From the NCBI RefSeq assembly GCF_013044135.1, contig NZ_JABEPP010000006.1:186001-250000 (forward strand): a stretch of 64,000 nt of DNA, given 5' to 3'. The position numbers and the translations under genes were made by a program. The stretch is from Enterovirga aerilata. Its GTDB lineage: Bacteria > Pseudomonadota > Alphaproteobacteria > Rhizobiales > Beijerinckiaceae. How positions within the stretch are numbered: the first letter of the stretch is position 1; each line of letters begins with the position of its first letter. This document shows, in pieces, positions 51,023 through 58,481 of the stretch. The notes beneath the pieces were generated by a model. It saw only the letters and a program-made list of their open reading frames with translations. It ran no database searches and was not told the origin of the DNA.

Positions 51023-51129
51023 TGCCGGCGCAGAAGATCGGCTTCTGCCGTGTGTGGCGGAACTGCGTCGAATACGGCGAGCCCGAGTGGCCGAGCCATT
51101 CGTGGATGCTCGTCGAGTTCGACCTGTAG
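51022..51129 (+). CDS. Tiny phage protein (35 aa)
   Basis: MPAQKIGFCRVWRNCVEYGE then PEWPSHSWMLVEFDL. Trp/Cys-containing, soluble. TGATG overlap with the previous gene; followed by a perfect 12-bp hairpin. Function unknown. Confidence 0.55.
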   Translation: MPAQKIGFCRVWRNCVEYGEPEWPSHSWMLVEFDL

Positions 51130-51158
51130 CGCGGGGGTGTAGGGGCCACCCCGCGCGA

Positions 51159-51194
51159 GGGTGGCGCGGCTTGTTGCGGTCGGCCGCGCCACCC
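51159..51194 (+). promoter_or_regulatory. Perfect 12-bp intercistronic hairpin
   Basis: GGGTGGCGCGGC (51159-51170), 12-base loop, GCCGCGCCACCC (51183-51194). No T-run. The strongest of several GC hairpins that punctuate the early arm. Confidence 0.7.
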
Positions 51195-51235
51195 ACTTCG
51201 CTCCGTGATGTTACAACATAACAAATGACCCTGCC

Positions 51236-51364
51236 ATGAGCACGAACCGCGCTACCCGCGCCGTCATTGCGCGTTTTGGCCGTTTCCTCGGCACCCTGCT
51301 TCTCGTCGGGAGCATCGGGACCGGGCTCGGCTACATCGCCGCCAAGCTTCTCGCGAGCCTGTGA
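51236..51364 (+). CDS. Small membrane protein (42 aa)
   Basis: MSTNRATRAVIARFGRFLGT then a hydrophobic helix LLLVGSIGTGLGYIAAKLLA. Starts in the shared context CTGCCATGAG, with no classical ribosome-binding site. TGATG overlap with the methylase gene. Confidence 0.6.
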   Translation: MSTNRATRAVIARFGRFLGTLLLVGSIGTGLGYIAAKLLASL

Positions 51365-51912
51365 TGTCCGCCGCGCTCGCCGAACGGCGGGGCATGGGCG
51401 GCCACCACTCGCCCGTCCCCGAGACGCATGTGTGGCTCACGCCGCCCGAGATCCTTGAGGCGCTCGGCGGCGCCGAGAGCTTCGACCTCGATCCGGCAGC
51501 GTGCTCGGAACCGCGCCCGTGGCCGACCGCGAAACGCCATCTGACCGTCGAGGACGACGGGCTCGCGCACCCGTGGAAGGGCCGCGTGTGGCTCAATCCG
51601 CCCTATGGCGGCCCAAACATCATCGGCCCGTGGATGCGTCGCATGGCAATCCACAACCACGGCACGGCCCTGATCTTCGCGCGGACCGAGACGGATGTGT
51701 TTCAGGAGACGGTGTTCGGCCGTGCGACCGGCATTTTGTTCTTGCACGGCCGTCTGACCTTCCATCGCCCGGATGGCAGCCGTGCCGAACACAACGGCGG
51801 CGCCCCGTCCTGCCTTGTCGCCTACGGCGACGCCGATCTCACGATCCTGCAATGCAGCGGCCTCGACGGCACGCTCGTCACGCGGGGCGAGCTATGGGGG
51901 TTTGGTCGATGA
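51364..51912 (+). CDS. Phage DNA N6-adenine methyltransferase (Dam-type)
   Basis: A 182-aa phage Dam-like protein: THVWLTPPEILEALGGAESF, DLDPAACSEPRPWPTAKRHL, DDGLAHPWKGRVWLNPPYGG with the catalytic NPPY (about 79-82), and GILFLHGRLTFHRPDGS. It methylates adenine, most likely at GATC or a related site, to protect phage DNA or time replication. No partner endonuclease is adjacent. Confidence 0.9.
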   Translation: MSAALAERRGMGGHHSPVPETHVWLTPPEILEALGGAESFDLDPAACSEPRPWPTAKRHLTVEDDGLAHPWKGRVWLNPPYGGPNIIGPWMRRMAIHNHGTALIFARTETDVFQETVFGRATGILFLHGRLTFHRPDGSRAEHNGGAPSCLVAYGDADLTILQCSGLDGTLVTRGELWGFGR

Positions 51913-53063
51913 CCGGCCATTCGCGCTTCAGCGCCTCGGCGTCGCATCGGTGGCTCCGCTGCCCCGGCTCCATCCGCCTGTCAGAAGGCAAGCCGAACCC
52001 GGAGACGCCGTGGGCGGCCGAAGGCACCCGCCTGCACGAGGCTGCCGCCTCTGCCCTCTCGGTGTTCCGGCACGACCCGAAGGACCCTATCGCGTGGCCG
52101 GACTACGGCCTGACCACCGAACAGATCGAGGTGGTGCAGCAATACGTCCACACGATTGCCGCCGATCTCGAATGGGGTGATGTCCGGTGGGATCGCTTCC
52201 GTGTCGAGCAAAAGGTCAGCATCCCCGACCTGCATCCCGAATTCTTCGGCACGGCCGACTGCATCGTGGTCGCGGGCGGCAAGCTCACGGTCTACGACCT
52301 GAAATGCGGTGCCGGCGTCGAGGTGTTGGTCGATTACGACGGCGCCCTGAACCCGCAACTCGGCTATTACATGCTCGGCGCCATTGTGGCGCTCGGCGGC
52401 AAGGTTACGGTCGGCAACATCGAACTGCCGGCCGGTGTCCACGACCTCGAAACCGTGATCGTGCAGCCCCGGTTCGGCGGCGTGAAGCGCCGGGCCGTCG
52501 CCGTGACGGAGCTTCTCGAACTCGCGCACGACCTGTTCAAGCAGGCCATGGTCGCCGAGTTGGACGATGCGCCGCTCGCCGCCGGCAGCCATTGCCGCTT
52601 CTGCCTCGCCCGCGCCGAGTGCCCGGCCCTGCGCGAATGGGTGCGCGAGCAGGCCCGCCTTGAGTTCGGCTCGGCCGCCGACATGCCTGATCCCGACCTC
52701 TCGGCCGTCCTGCGCCTTGCGGACGTGATCGAGGCGTGGATCGCGGCCGTGCGCGAGGAAGCCCGGCGACGGATCGAGGGCGGCGAGGCGGTGCCCGGCT
52801 ACGAACTGAAGCGCGGTCGCGAGGGCAACCGCACGTGGCGCAACCCCGAGGCCGCCTACGAGGCACTCGTCGAGTGGGGCATCCCCGCCGATCTCGCGGC
52901 GCCGCGCAAGCTCGTGTCGCCGGCCGAGGCCGAGCGGCTCGCCAAGATCCACGTCGGCGAGGAGATCGACCTTGCCGACATGGTGGAGCGCAAACCGGCC
53001 CCTGTGTCGGTGGTGCGTACGACTGCGGCCGACGACTTCGCGGCCGTTCCCGAGGAGGTGTGA
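51909..53063 (+). CDS. DUF2800 PD-(D/E)XK nuclease, Cas4/AddB-like with Fe-S cysteines
   Basis: A 384-aa protein. N-terminal SASASHRWLRCPGSIRLSEG carries Cys18; nuclease core GTADCIVVAGGKLTVYDLKC supplies the Asp and the D-x-K part. A distal cluster HCRFCLARAECPAL (about 228-240) gives three more cysteines, together the Cas4/AddB-type 4Fe-4S arrangement. Probable recombination exonuclease acting with the ssDNA-binding protein two genes downstream. ATGA overlap with the methylase. Confidence 0.85.
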   Translation: MTGHSRFSASASHRWLRCPGSIRLSEGKPNPETPWAAEGTRLHEAAASALSVFRHDPKDPIAWPDYGLTTEQIEVVQQYVHTIAADLEWGDVRWDRFRVEQKVSIPDLHPEFFGTADCIVVAGGKLTVYDLKCGAGVEVLVDYDGALNPQLGYYMLGAIVALGGKVTVGNIELPAGVHDLETVIVQPRFGGVKRRAVAVTELLELAHDLFKQAMVAELDDAPLAAGSHCRFCLARAECPALREWVREQARLEFGSAADMPDPDLSAVLRLADVIEAWIAAVREEARRRIEGGEAVPGYELKRGREGNRTWRNPEAAYEALVEWGIPADLAAPRKLVSPAEAERLAKIHVGEEIDLADMVERKPAPVSVVRTTAADDFAAVPEEV

Positions 53064-53064
53064 C

Positions 53065-53478
53065 GTGGAGAAACCCGAGATCAAGTTGGAGGACATCGAC
53101 CCCGCCAACCCGACGCCCGAGGGGCTCGTGCGCCTCGCGCAGAAGGTGCCCGAGGCCGTCGAGGTGCTCGCCAAATTCGCGCTCGTGCGCGGGCTCGACG
53201 TGGGGAACGTCGGCGCGGCCATGAAGGTGCTCGCGGCGCCCATCGCGGCCTTCGCCGAAATGCTGAACGGGCACCCGGCGCAGGTCGCGCTCCGGGCCGT
53301 GCCCGGCAACCTCGTTCTGTCGGCGACCGACATCCCGCTTCAGGTCGCCCGGCAGGATCCCATCGTGACGCCTCCGCCACCCGCGAGCGGGCAGCAGGGC
53401 ACGGTGCAGGAGATGGTCGATCCGGCGGCCGTTCAGCAACAACTCGACAAGGGCCGGTTCCCTGTCGGGTCACGATGA
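53065..53478 (+). CDS. Phage hypothetical protein (137 aa)
   Basis: GTG start after CGAGGAGG. DPANPTPEGLVRLAQKVPEA, VLAKFALVRGLDVGNVGAAM, then a Pro-rich end PPPPASGQQGTVQEMVDPAA. Helical, no family. Lies between nuclease and coiled-coil genes; a recombination-module accessory by position only. Confidence 0.65.
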   Translation: MEKPEIKLEDIDPANPTPEGLVRLAQKVPEAVEVLAKFALVRGLDVGNVGAAMKVLAAPIAAFAEMLNGHPAQVALRAVPGNLVLSATDIPLQVARQDPIVTPPPPASGQQGTVQEMVDPAAVQQQLDKGRFPVGSR

Positions 53479-53714
53479 TGGAGAGCCACATGATCCTGTT
53501 CGGGACGAAGACCCCGCCGAAGGTCGCCGAGATCACGGCGGCGCTTCAGAGCACGGTGGCGCAGCTTGCCGACTGCGCGACCGTTCACATGGACGAGGCC
53601 GCGAAAAAGCAGGCCGAGGCCGAACGGCTCCGCGCGGAAGCCGAGGAGCACCGCAACGAGGCCATCCTTGCGGAAAGCATCCGCGAGAAGATCGGGGCAC
53701 TGCTGACACCCTGA
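53475..53714 (+). CDS. Small coiled-coil protein (79 aa)
   Basis: MESHMILFGTKTPPKVAEIT, then a coiled coil DEAAKKQAEAERLRAEAEEH. ATGA overlap upstream. Function unknown. Confidence 0.62.
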   Translation: MMESHMILFGTKTPPKVAEITAALQSTVAQLADCATVHMDEAAKKQAEAERLRAEAEEHRNEAILAESIREKIGALLTP

Positions 53715-53758
53715 TCCCGTATTACCGTCAGCGTCACCAATAAAACAAAGGTACTGCC

Positions 53759-54349
53759 ATGAGTGTTGAAAGGAACGGTGTTATTCTTCTCGGTCCCGGT
53801 CGTCTGAGCTACCCGCACCTCCTGAAGCCGCAGGAGACGGAGAATGGCCCGCGCTACAACACGAGCCTGTTGCTGCCGCCGACCTACGACTTCACGCTCC
53901 TGAAGGATCGCCTGAAGGCGGCGTGGATCAAGAAGTTCGGCGAGGACAAGGCGAAGTGGCCGAAGGGCGACCTGGTGCGCACGCCCGATAAGGTCATCAA
54001 GAAGGCCGAGGAGTGCTATCGCGCGGCGGACGGCTCGCGCCTTTACGGCCCTGAGTTCGACGGGTGGTTCGTCATCTCGGCGAGCACGAGCGGCGACGAC
54101 GCCGGCCCGGAGATCGTGGACGCGATGAAGCAGCCCGTCACCTCGTCCCGCGAGGTGTATCCCGGCCGGTGGGCGCGGATCTCGGTGCGGCCCTACGGCT
54201 ACGCCAACAAGACGCGCGGCGTCACGCTCGGGCTCGGCAACGTGCAGCTTCTCCGCCACGACACCCCGCTCGGCGGGCGCACCACGGCCGCGTCGGACTT
54301 CGACGAGGTGGCCGAGGAGATGGATGCCGACGACGGCGCTTGGGACTAG
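53759..54349 (+). CDS. DUF2815 ssDNA-binding protein (Enc34-type)
   Basis: A 196-aa protein with the family pattern GVILLGPGRLSYPHLLKPQE, YNTSLLLPPTYDFTLLKDRL, YGPEFDGWFVISASTSGDDA, VYPGRWARISVRPYGYANKT, GVTLGLGNVQLLRHDTPLGG and an acidic tail AEEMDADDGAWD typical of SSB proteins. Expected to coat ssDNA in replication. Start in CTGCCATGAG with AAAGG upstream. Confidence 0.85.
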   Translation: MSVERNGVILLGPGRLSYPHLLKPQETENGPRYNTSLLLPPTYDFTLLKDRLKAAWIKKFGEDKAKWPKGDLVRTPDKVIKKAEECYRAADGSRLYGPEFDGWFVISASTSGDDAGPEIVDAMKQPVTSSREVYPGRWARISVRPYGYANKTRGVTLGLGNVQLLRHDTPLGGRTTAASDFDEVAEEMDADDGAWD

Positions 54350-54353
54350 GCCC

Positions 54354-54467
54354 ATGGCCTTCGTGTGGTTTCTCGCCGGCTGCATCGTCGGCCCGGTCAC
54401 GCTCGGCGGCATTCTCCTGTCGCTCGTGGTCCGTGACCTGAACCGCTCGGACCTGCGCCACTACTGA
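54354..54467 (+). CDS. Small membrane protein (37 aa)
   Basis: MAFVWFLAGCIVGPVTLGGI then LLSLVVRDLNRSDLRHY, one hydrophobic helix. Four bases after the SSB stop; no strong ribosome-binding site. Followed by a UUCG hairpin. Function unknown. Confidence 0.55.
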   Translation: MAFVWFLAGCIVGPVTLGGILLSLVVRDLNRSDLRHY

Positions 54468-54474
54468 GGCGCTC

Positions 54475-54498
54475 GCGGATCGGCTTCGGCCGATCCGC
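54475..54498 (+). promoter_or_regulatory. Perfect 10-bp hairpin with TTCG tetraloop
   Basis: GCGGATCGGC-TTCG-GCCGATCCGC, followed by CTTCCCGTCTTCCC. Very stable; with the weak pyrimidine run it could be an attenuating terminator between the SSB and nuclease/polymerase genes. Confidence 0.7.
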
Positions 54499-54545
54499 CT
54501 TCCCGTCTTCCCGTCCGATCAACCCCCGTTACGGAGGGCCTCGGC

Positions 54546-55052
54546 GTGCATAGACGCCCCGTTTACGAGACTGCCGCCGACCGTGAAAGCGAGAAAGACT
54601 TCGCACGGTGGCTCGCGGCCAAGTATTTCCCCTCATGCCATGTCGAGAAGCTGAGCATGGCCTATCGCGTGGACTTCGCGGTTTACAGCACCCACGACGG
54701 CGTGCGCCCGCGTTATCTACGCTGCTTTGTCGAATACAAGGACCGCTCGCGGAAATTCGCGTGGGCCGATTTCGAGCGCGAGGGCGTCTACCGCATCTCG
54801 CTCAACAAGCTCGCGCACGCGGCGCTCCTCTGCGAGCGCGCCGACGTGCCGTTCTATCTCGCCGTGAAGGTTAAGGACGGCACCTACATCGCTCGGCTCA
54901 CGCCGGCCCGCATGGCAACGCTCGACGTATGCCATGACGGTCGAAAGGACCGCCGCGTTCGCTGCCCGGACACGGGCGAGATGATCTTCGATCCCGCAGA
55001 CATGGAGCCGATGATCGAGGTGCCCGTGTCGCTCTTCGAGAAGGCGCGCTGA
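54546..55052 (+). CDS. Putative PD-(D/E)XK nuclease (168 aa)
   Basis: GTG start after ACGGAGGG. ASDRESEKDF-type helix, then KLSMAYRVDFAVYSTHDGV and YLRCFVEYKDRSRKFAWADF giving the D...E-x-K pattern of VRR-NUC/restriction-type folds, then YRISLNKLAHAALLCERADV. Likely branched-DNA or ssDNA nuclease in replication; exact family not assigned. Confidence 0.65.
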   Translation: MHRRPVYETAADRESEKDFARWLAAKYFPSCHVEKLSMAYRVDFAVYSTHDGVRPRYLRCFVEYKDRSRKFAWADFEREGVYRISLNKLAHAALLCERADVPFYLAVKVKDGTYIARLTPARMATLDVCHDGRKDRRVRCPDTGEMIFDPADMEPMIEVPVSLFEKAR

Positions 55053-55053
55053 C

Positions 55054-55587
55054 ATGGAACGCAAGGGTGATTGGATGCAGACCTTCTCGGGTCGGCAGTT
55101 TTGGCCGCTCGACCCGCAGCCGAAGGACATCAAGCTCGTGGACATCGCGCACGCGCTGTCCATGCAGTGCCGCTACGCCGGCCACGTCAACAAGTTCTAT
55201 TCGGTCGCCGAGCATTCGGTGCATGTCTCGAACGTGCTGCCGACGATCACGCTTCAGAAATGGGGGCTCCTGCATGACGCGGCCGAAGCCTACCTTGTGG
55301 ATGTGCCGCGCCCGTTGAAGCCTTATCTCGCCGGCTACAAGGACGCCGAGGAACGGCTGCTTCAGGCCATCGCGGAGCGGTTCCGCCTGCCGTGGCCAAT
55401 CCCGGACCTCGTGAAGCTCGCCGACAATTCGCTTCTCGCGGACGAGAAGGAACAACTCATGGCGAAAGAGCCGGCGCCGTGGGTGCTGCCGGCCGAGAAG
55501 TCGGGCGTGCGCATCAAGGCGCACCCGCCGGATGTCGCCAAGCAACTCTTCCTCATGCGCGCCGACGAACTGAAGGTGGATGGGTGA
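55054..55587 (+). CDS. HD-domain nucleotide hydrolase (177 aa)
   Basis: HD phosphohydrolase of the YfbR/phage type: FSGRQFWPLDPQPKDIKLVD, IAHALSMQCRYAGHVNKFYS, VAEHSVHV (His54), GLLHDAAEAYLVDVPRPLKP (His74-Asp75, Asp83). Such enzymes dephosphorylate (deoxy)nucleotides; DatZ of Z-genome phages belongs to a related HD group of similar length. It is directly coupled to the DNA polymerase gene (TGATG), which points to a role in dNTP pool shaping. Confidence 0.82.
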   Translation: MERKGDWMQTFSGRQFWPLDPQPKDIKLVDIAHALSMQCRYAGHVNKFYSVAEHSVHVSNVLPTITLQKWGLLHDAAEAYLVDVPRPLKPYLAGYKDAEERLLQAIAERFRLPWPIPDLVKLADNSLLADEKEQLMAKEPAPWVLPAEKSGVRIKAHPPDVAKQLFLMRADELKVDG

Positions 55588-57737
55588 TGGGCCTCACACT
55601 CCATTGCGATTTCGAGACGCGCTCGACCGTCGATATTCGGAAGGCCGGGCTCTACGTCTACGGCGCACACCCGACCACCGAAGTGCTCATGGTCGGCTTC
55701 GCGGCCAACGATGACGAGCCGGTGTGGTTTCGGCCCGGCGACAAGTCGGCGGCCGAGCGCGAGTTCAAGGATGCGCTCCGTCTCGCCGAGCGCGTCTGCG
55801 CGCACAACGCCGGGTTCGAGCGGCGGATGCTCACGGACGTGCTCGGGCCGCGTTTCGGCTATCATGTGCCACCGATCTCGCGCTTCGACTGTACGGCCGC
55901 GCGTGCCGCCATTCAGGCCCTCCCGCGATCCCTCGACGGCGCCCTGCGCGCCCTCGGGGCGAAGGTGCGGAAGGACAAGGAAGGGCACGCGCTCATGCTC
56001 CGCATGTGCAAGCCGCGCCGCACCTTCTCCCACAACGAGGAGGGCTACCCGGAGGCGCTCGCCCGCGCGCTCGACGGCGATCCGTGCTTCACCATCGACG
56101 GGCACCGCGTCATCGAATGGTGGGCGGACGAGCGCCGCATCGAACGCCTCGCGCAATACATGCTCGACGACGTGCGCGGTGAACAGGCGCTCGACAAGGC
56201 GCTCGCCCCGATGACGCCCGAGCACCGCGTCACATGGGAACTGATCGAGCACCTGAACGACAACGGCGTGCCGGCCGACGTACAGTTCATCAACGACGCG
56301 CGGTGGGCCGCGCATGTCGCCGCCGACGATCTCGACCGGCGGATGCGCAAAGTCACGGCCGGCGCCGTGCCGAAGGCATCGAACGTCGCGGGCCTGAAGC
56401 GGTGGTTGCAGGGCAACTATGGCATCGACTGCGGCGTGGCGCTCGACGACGAGCCCGAGGACGCCCCGGAAGAGAGCCTTGCGCCCGACGCGGCCGAGGA
56501 GGAGAAGCCGAAGGCCAAGCTCGACAAGAAACGGATCGGCGAGCTTCTGAAGGACCCGTCCGTTCCCGAGGAGGCGAAGGAAGCCCTCCGCATCCGGCAG
56601 CAGGCCGGCAAAACGAGCGTGAAGAAGTATCAGGCGCTCCTCGACCGGGTGTGCCCGGATGGGTGGGTGCGCGGCAACCTCGTTTTCCACGGCGCGAGCA
56701 CGGGCCGCCTCGCCGGGGCCGGCGTGCAGATGCAGAACATGATCCGCGACGTGCGCAAGGATTGGGGCGTCGTTCGTGACGATCTCCTGACCCTCTCGCC
56801 CGAGGAGTTCGAGGCGAAGCATGGGCCGATGATGACGGCCCTATCGCAGATGATCCGAGGCTTCCTCGCAATCCCGGCCGATCTCGACGCCGAGTTGTGG
56901 TGGGCGGACTACGCGGCCGTGGAGGCGCGCGGCGTCGCGTGGCTCGCCGGGTGCGAGAAGCTCGTCGAACTCTTCGCCTCGGGCGGGAAGATTTACGAGG
57001 AGATGGCGCACGCGATCTACCCGCATTTCACCGTCGAGGAGATCACGCGCCGCGACAAGGCCGGCGAGGGCATCGAACGCTTCGTCGGCAAGCAGGTGGT
57101 GCTTGGCTGCGGCTACGGCATGGGGCCGCCGAAGTTCATCGTCCATTGCGACAACTTCAACGTCGCGGTGGACATGGCGACGGCGCAACTCGCCGTGCGC
57201 ACCTACCGCGAGGAGTATCCCGAAATCCCCGCTTTGTGGCGCGGCCTCGAAGACGCGGCGAAGTGCGCGATCAGCAACCCCGGCAAGGTGTTCCGCTATC
57301 GCGAGATCGCGTTCAAACGCGACAAGCGGTGGCTGAAGATGCGCCTGCCGAGCGGCCGGCTGCTTTGGTATCGCAACCCGCGCCTCGTCGAGATCGAGAC
57401 GGATTACGGCACCCGCGTCAACATCGAATACGACGCGGTGAACGCGGTCACGAAGAAATGGGGACCCGAGCGGACGTGGGGCGGCAAGCTCGCCGAGAAC
57501 GCCGTGCAGGGCCTCTGCTTCGACCTCATTCGGGATGCGAAGCTGCGGCTGCGCGCCGCCGGCTACGACCCGATCCTCTCCGTCCACGACGAGGTGATTT
57601 GCCTCGTGTCCGGCGAGCGCATCCGCGCGGGCGCCAACGTGGACGAGATGCTCGCCCTCATGTGCGAGCTACCCGAATGGGCGGCGGGGTTCCCGCTCAA
57701 GGCGGAGGCGAAGACCGGCCGCCGATACAGCAAGTAG
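55587..57737 (+). CDS. Family A DNA polymerase (716 aa) with 3'-5' exonuclease
   Basis: Replicative phage polymerase. Exo I LTLHCDFETRST (Asp8, Glu10), exo II AHNAGFERRML (about 72-82). Polymerase motif A WWADYAAVEARGVAWLAG (about 439-456; Ala-Ala-Val where Pol I has Ser-Gln-Ile), motif B RFVGKQVVLGCGYGMG (about 497-512), motif C LSVHDEVICL (about 664-673). An insert with acidic Pro-rich sequence (about 289-315) separates the domains. The start is ATG 55587, which overlaps the HD gene stop. Confidence 0.93.
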   Translation: MGLTLHCDFETRSTVDIRKAGLYVYGAHPTTEVLMVGFAANDDEPVWFRPGDKSAAEREFKDALRLAERVCAHNAGFERRMLTDVLGPRFGYHVPPISRFDCTAARAAIQALPRSLDGALRALGAKVRKDKEGHALMLRMCKPRRTFSHNEEGYPEALARALDGDPCFTIDGHRVIEWWADERRIERLAQYMLDDVRGEQALDKALAPMTPEHRVTWELIEHLNDNGVPADVQFINDARWAAHVAADDLDRRMRKVTAGAVPKASNVAGLKRWLQGNYGIDCGVALDDEPEDAPEESLAPDAAEEEKPKAKLDKKRIGELLKDPSVPEEAKEALRIRQQAGKTSVKKYQALLDRVCPDGWVRGNLVFHGASTGRLAGAGVQMQNMIRDVRKDWGVVRDDLLTLSPEEFEAKHGPMMTALSQMIRGFLAIPADLDAELWWADYAAVEARGVAWLAGCEKLVELFASGGKIYEEMAHAIYPHFTVEEITRRDKAGEGIERFVGKQVVLGCGYGMGPPKFIVHCDNFNVAVDMATAQLAVRTYREEYPEIPALWRGLEDAAKCAISNPGKVFRYREIAFKRDKRWLKMRLPSGRLLWYRNPRLVEIETDYGTRVNIEYDAVNAVTKKWGPERTWGGKLAENAVQGLCFDLIRDAKLRLRAAGYDPILSVHDEVICLVSGERIRAGANVDEMLALMCELPEWAAGFPLKAEAKTGRRYSK

Positions 57738-57741
57738 AGCC

Positions 57742-58224
57742 ATGAGGAAGGGGAAGATGGCGCACTATGACTTCGTGGATACAGGCGGCAATGTCTCTGT
57801 CGTGCCGCTGCGGGGCGACAAGCCCGAGCACCTCGGGATGGCGGGCGTGAAATACGACGGCGGCAAGATCCGCTTCGACCTCGTGCCGCCGGACGCGCTC
57901 GCGGCCGTGGCGATGGTGCTGACCTTTGGGGCCGCTAAATATGCCGACCGGAATTGGGAGAAGGGGATCGACCTCGCCCGGCTCCGGGCCGCCATGATGC
58001 GGCATCTGAACCGGATCGAACTCGGCGAGGACATCGACGGCGAGACGGGCTTGCCCCACATGGCGCACGCGGCGTGCTGCGCGATGATGGCGCTCGCCTT
58101 GTGGATGCGGCAACCCACACCGCATGACAGCCGCGCCAAGAACCTGAACACGGTCACGACCGACAAGCTCTTCTCGGCGGTCGGCGGCGCCATTGCGAGG
58201 GTGCGGGGCGATGTTGCGGAGTGA
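57742..58224 (+). CDS. dATP/dGTP diphosphohydrolase-like protein (DUF5664)
   Basis: A 160-aa protein: AGVKYDGGKIRFDLVPPDAL, LTFGAAKYADRNWEKGIDLA, RAAMMRHLNRIELGEDIDGE and LPHMAHAACCAMMALALWMR, the helical all-alpha NTP pyrophosphatase-like core of the DUF5664/dGTP_diPhyd_N family (MazG-like E/D metal residues). Some members (MazZ) act in 2-aminoadenine phage genomes. Four bases after the polymerase stop; with the HD enzyme it flanks the polymerase gene. Confidence 0.75.
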   Translation: MRKGKMAHYDFVDTGGNVSVVPLRGDKPEHLGMAGVKYDGGKIRFDLVPPDALAAVAMVLTFGAAKYADRNWEKGIDLARLRAAMMRHLNRIELGEDIDGETGLPHMAHAACCAMMALALWMRQPTPHDSRAKNLNTVTTDKLFSAVGGAIARVRGDVAE

Positions 58225-58438
58225 CGTTATCGAGGTGAAGACGGGTGCGGAGTTCTTCCGCGCCTGTGAAGAGCGGCGGCGCTCGGACGAAACCTCGTTC
58301 CGCCGCGTGTCGCGGAAGGCGGGCTACGCCCACAACACCTATCGCGGGTGGATGCGTGGTGAGCACGAGCCGCGCCTGACCACGGCACTCTCCTACGCGC
58401 AGGCGCTTGGGTTCAGGGTGCTCTTGGTCCCGGCGTGA
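58211..58438 (+). CDS. Small Cro/XRE-like DNA-binding protein (75 aa)
   Basis: ATG 58211 inside the end of the previous gene, GAGG upstream. ETSFRRVSRKAGYAHNTYRG then WMRGEHEPRLTTALSYAQAL and GFRVLLVPA give a compact XRE-type HTH. It is the best Cro/repressor candidate in the prophage, though its place in the replication operon is unusual for a lysogeny repressor. Confidence 0.72.
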   Translation: MLRSDVIEVKTGAEFFRACEERRRSDETSFRRVSRKAGYAHNTYRGWMRGEHEPRLTTALSYAQALGFRVLLVPA

Positions 58439-58481
58439 CAACGGCCTACCTCAAGGCCCTAAGCACGAAAACAGGTCTGCC

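Noticed and set aside
55054-58224. Firm claim of a 2-aminoadenine (Z) genome
   Set aside because: No PurZ-like gene is visible, and HD and DUF5664 enzymes also occur in phages with ordinary DNA; retained only as a testable idea.
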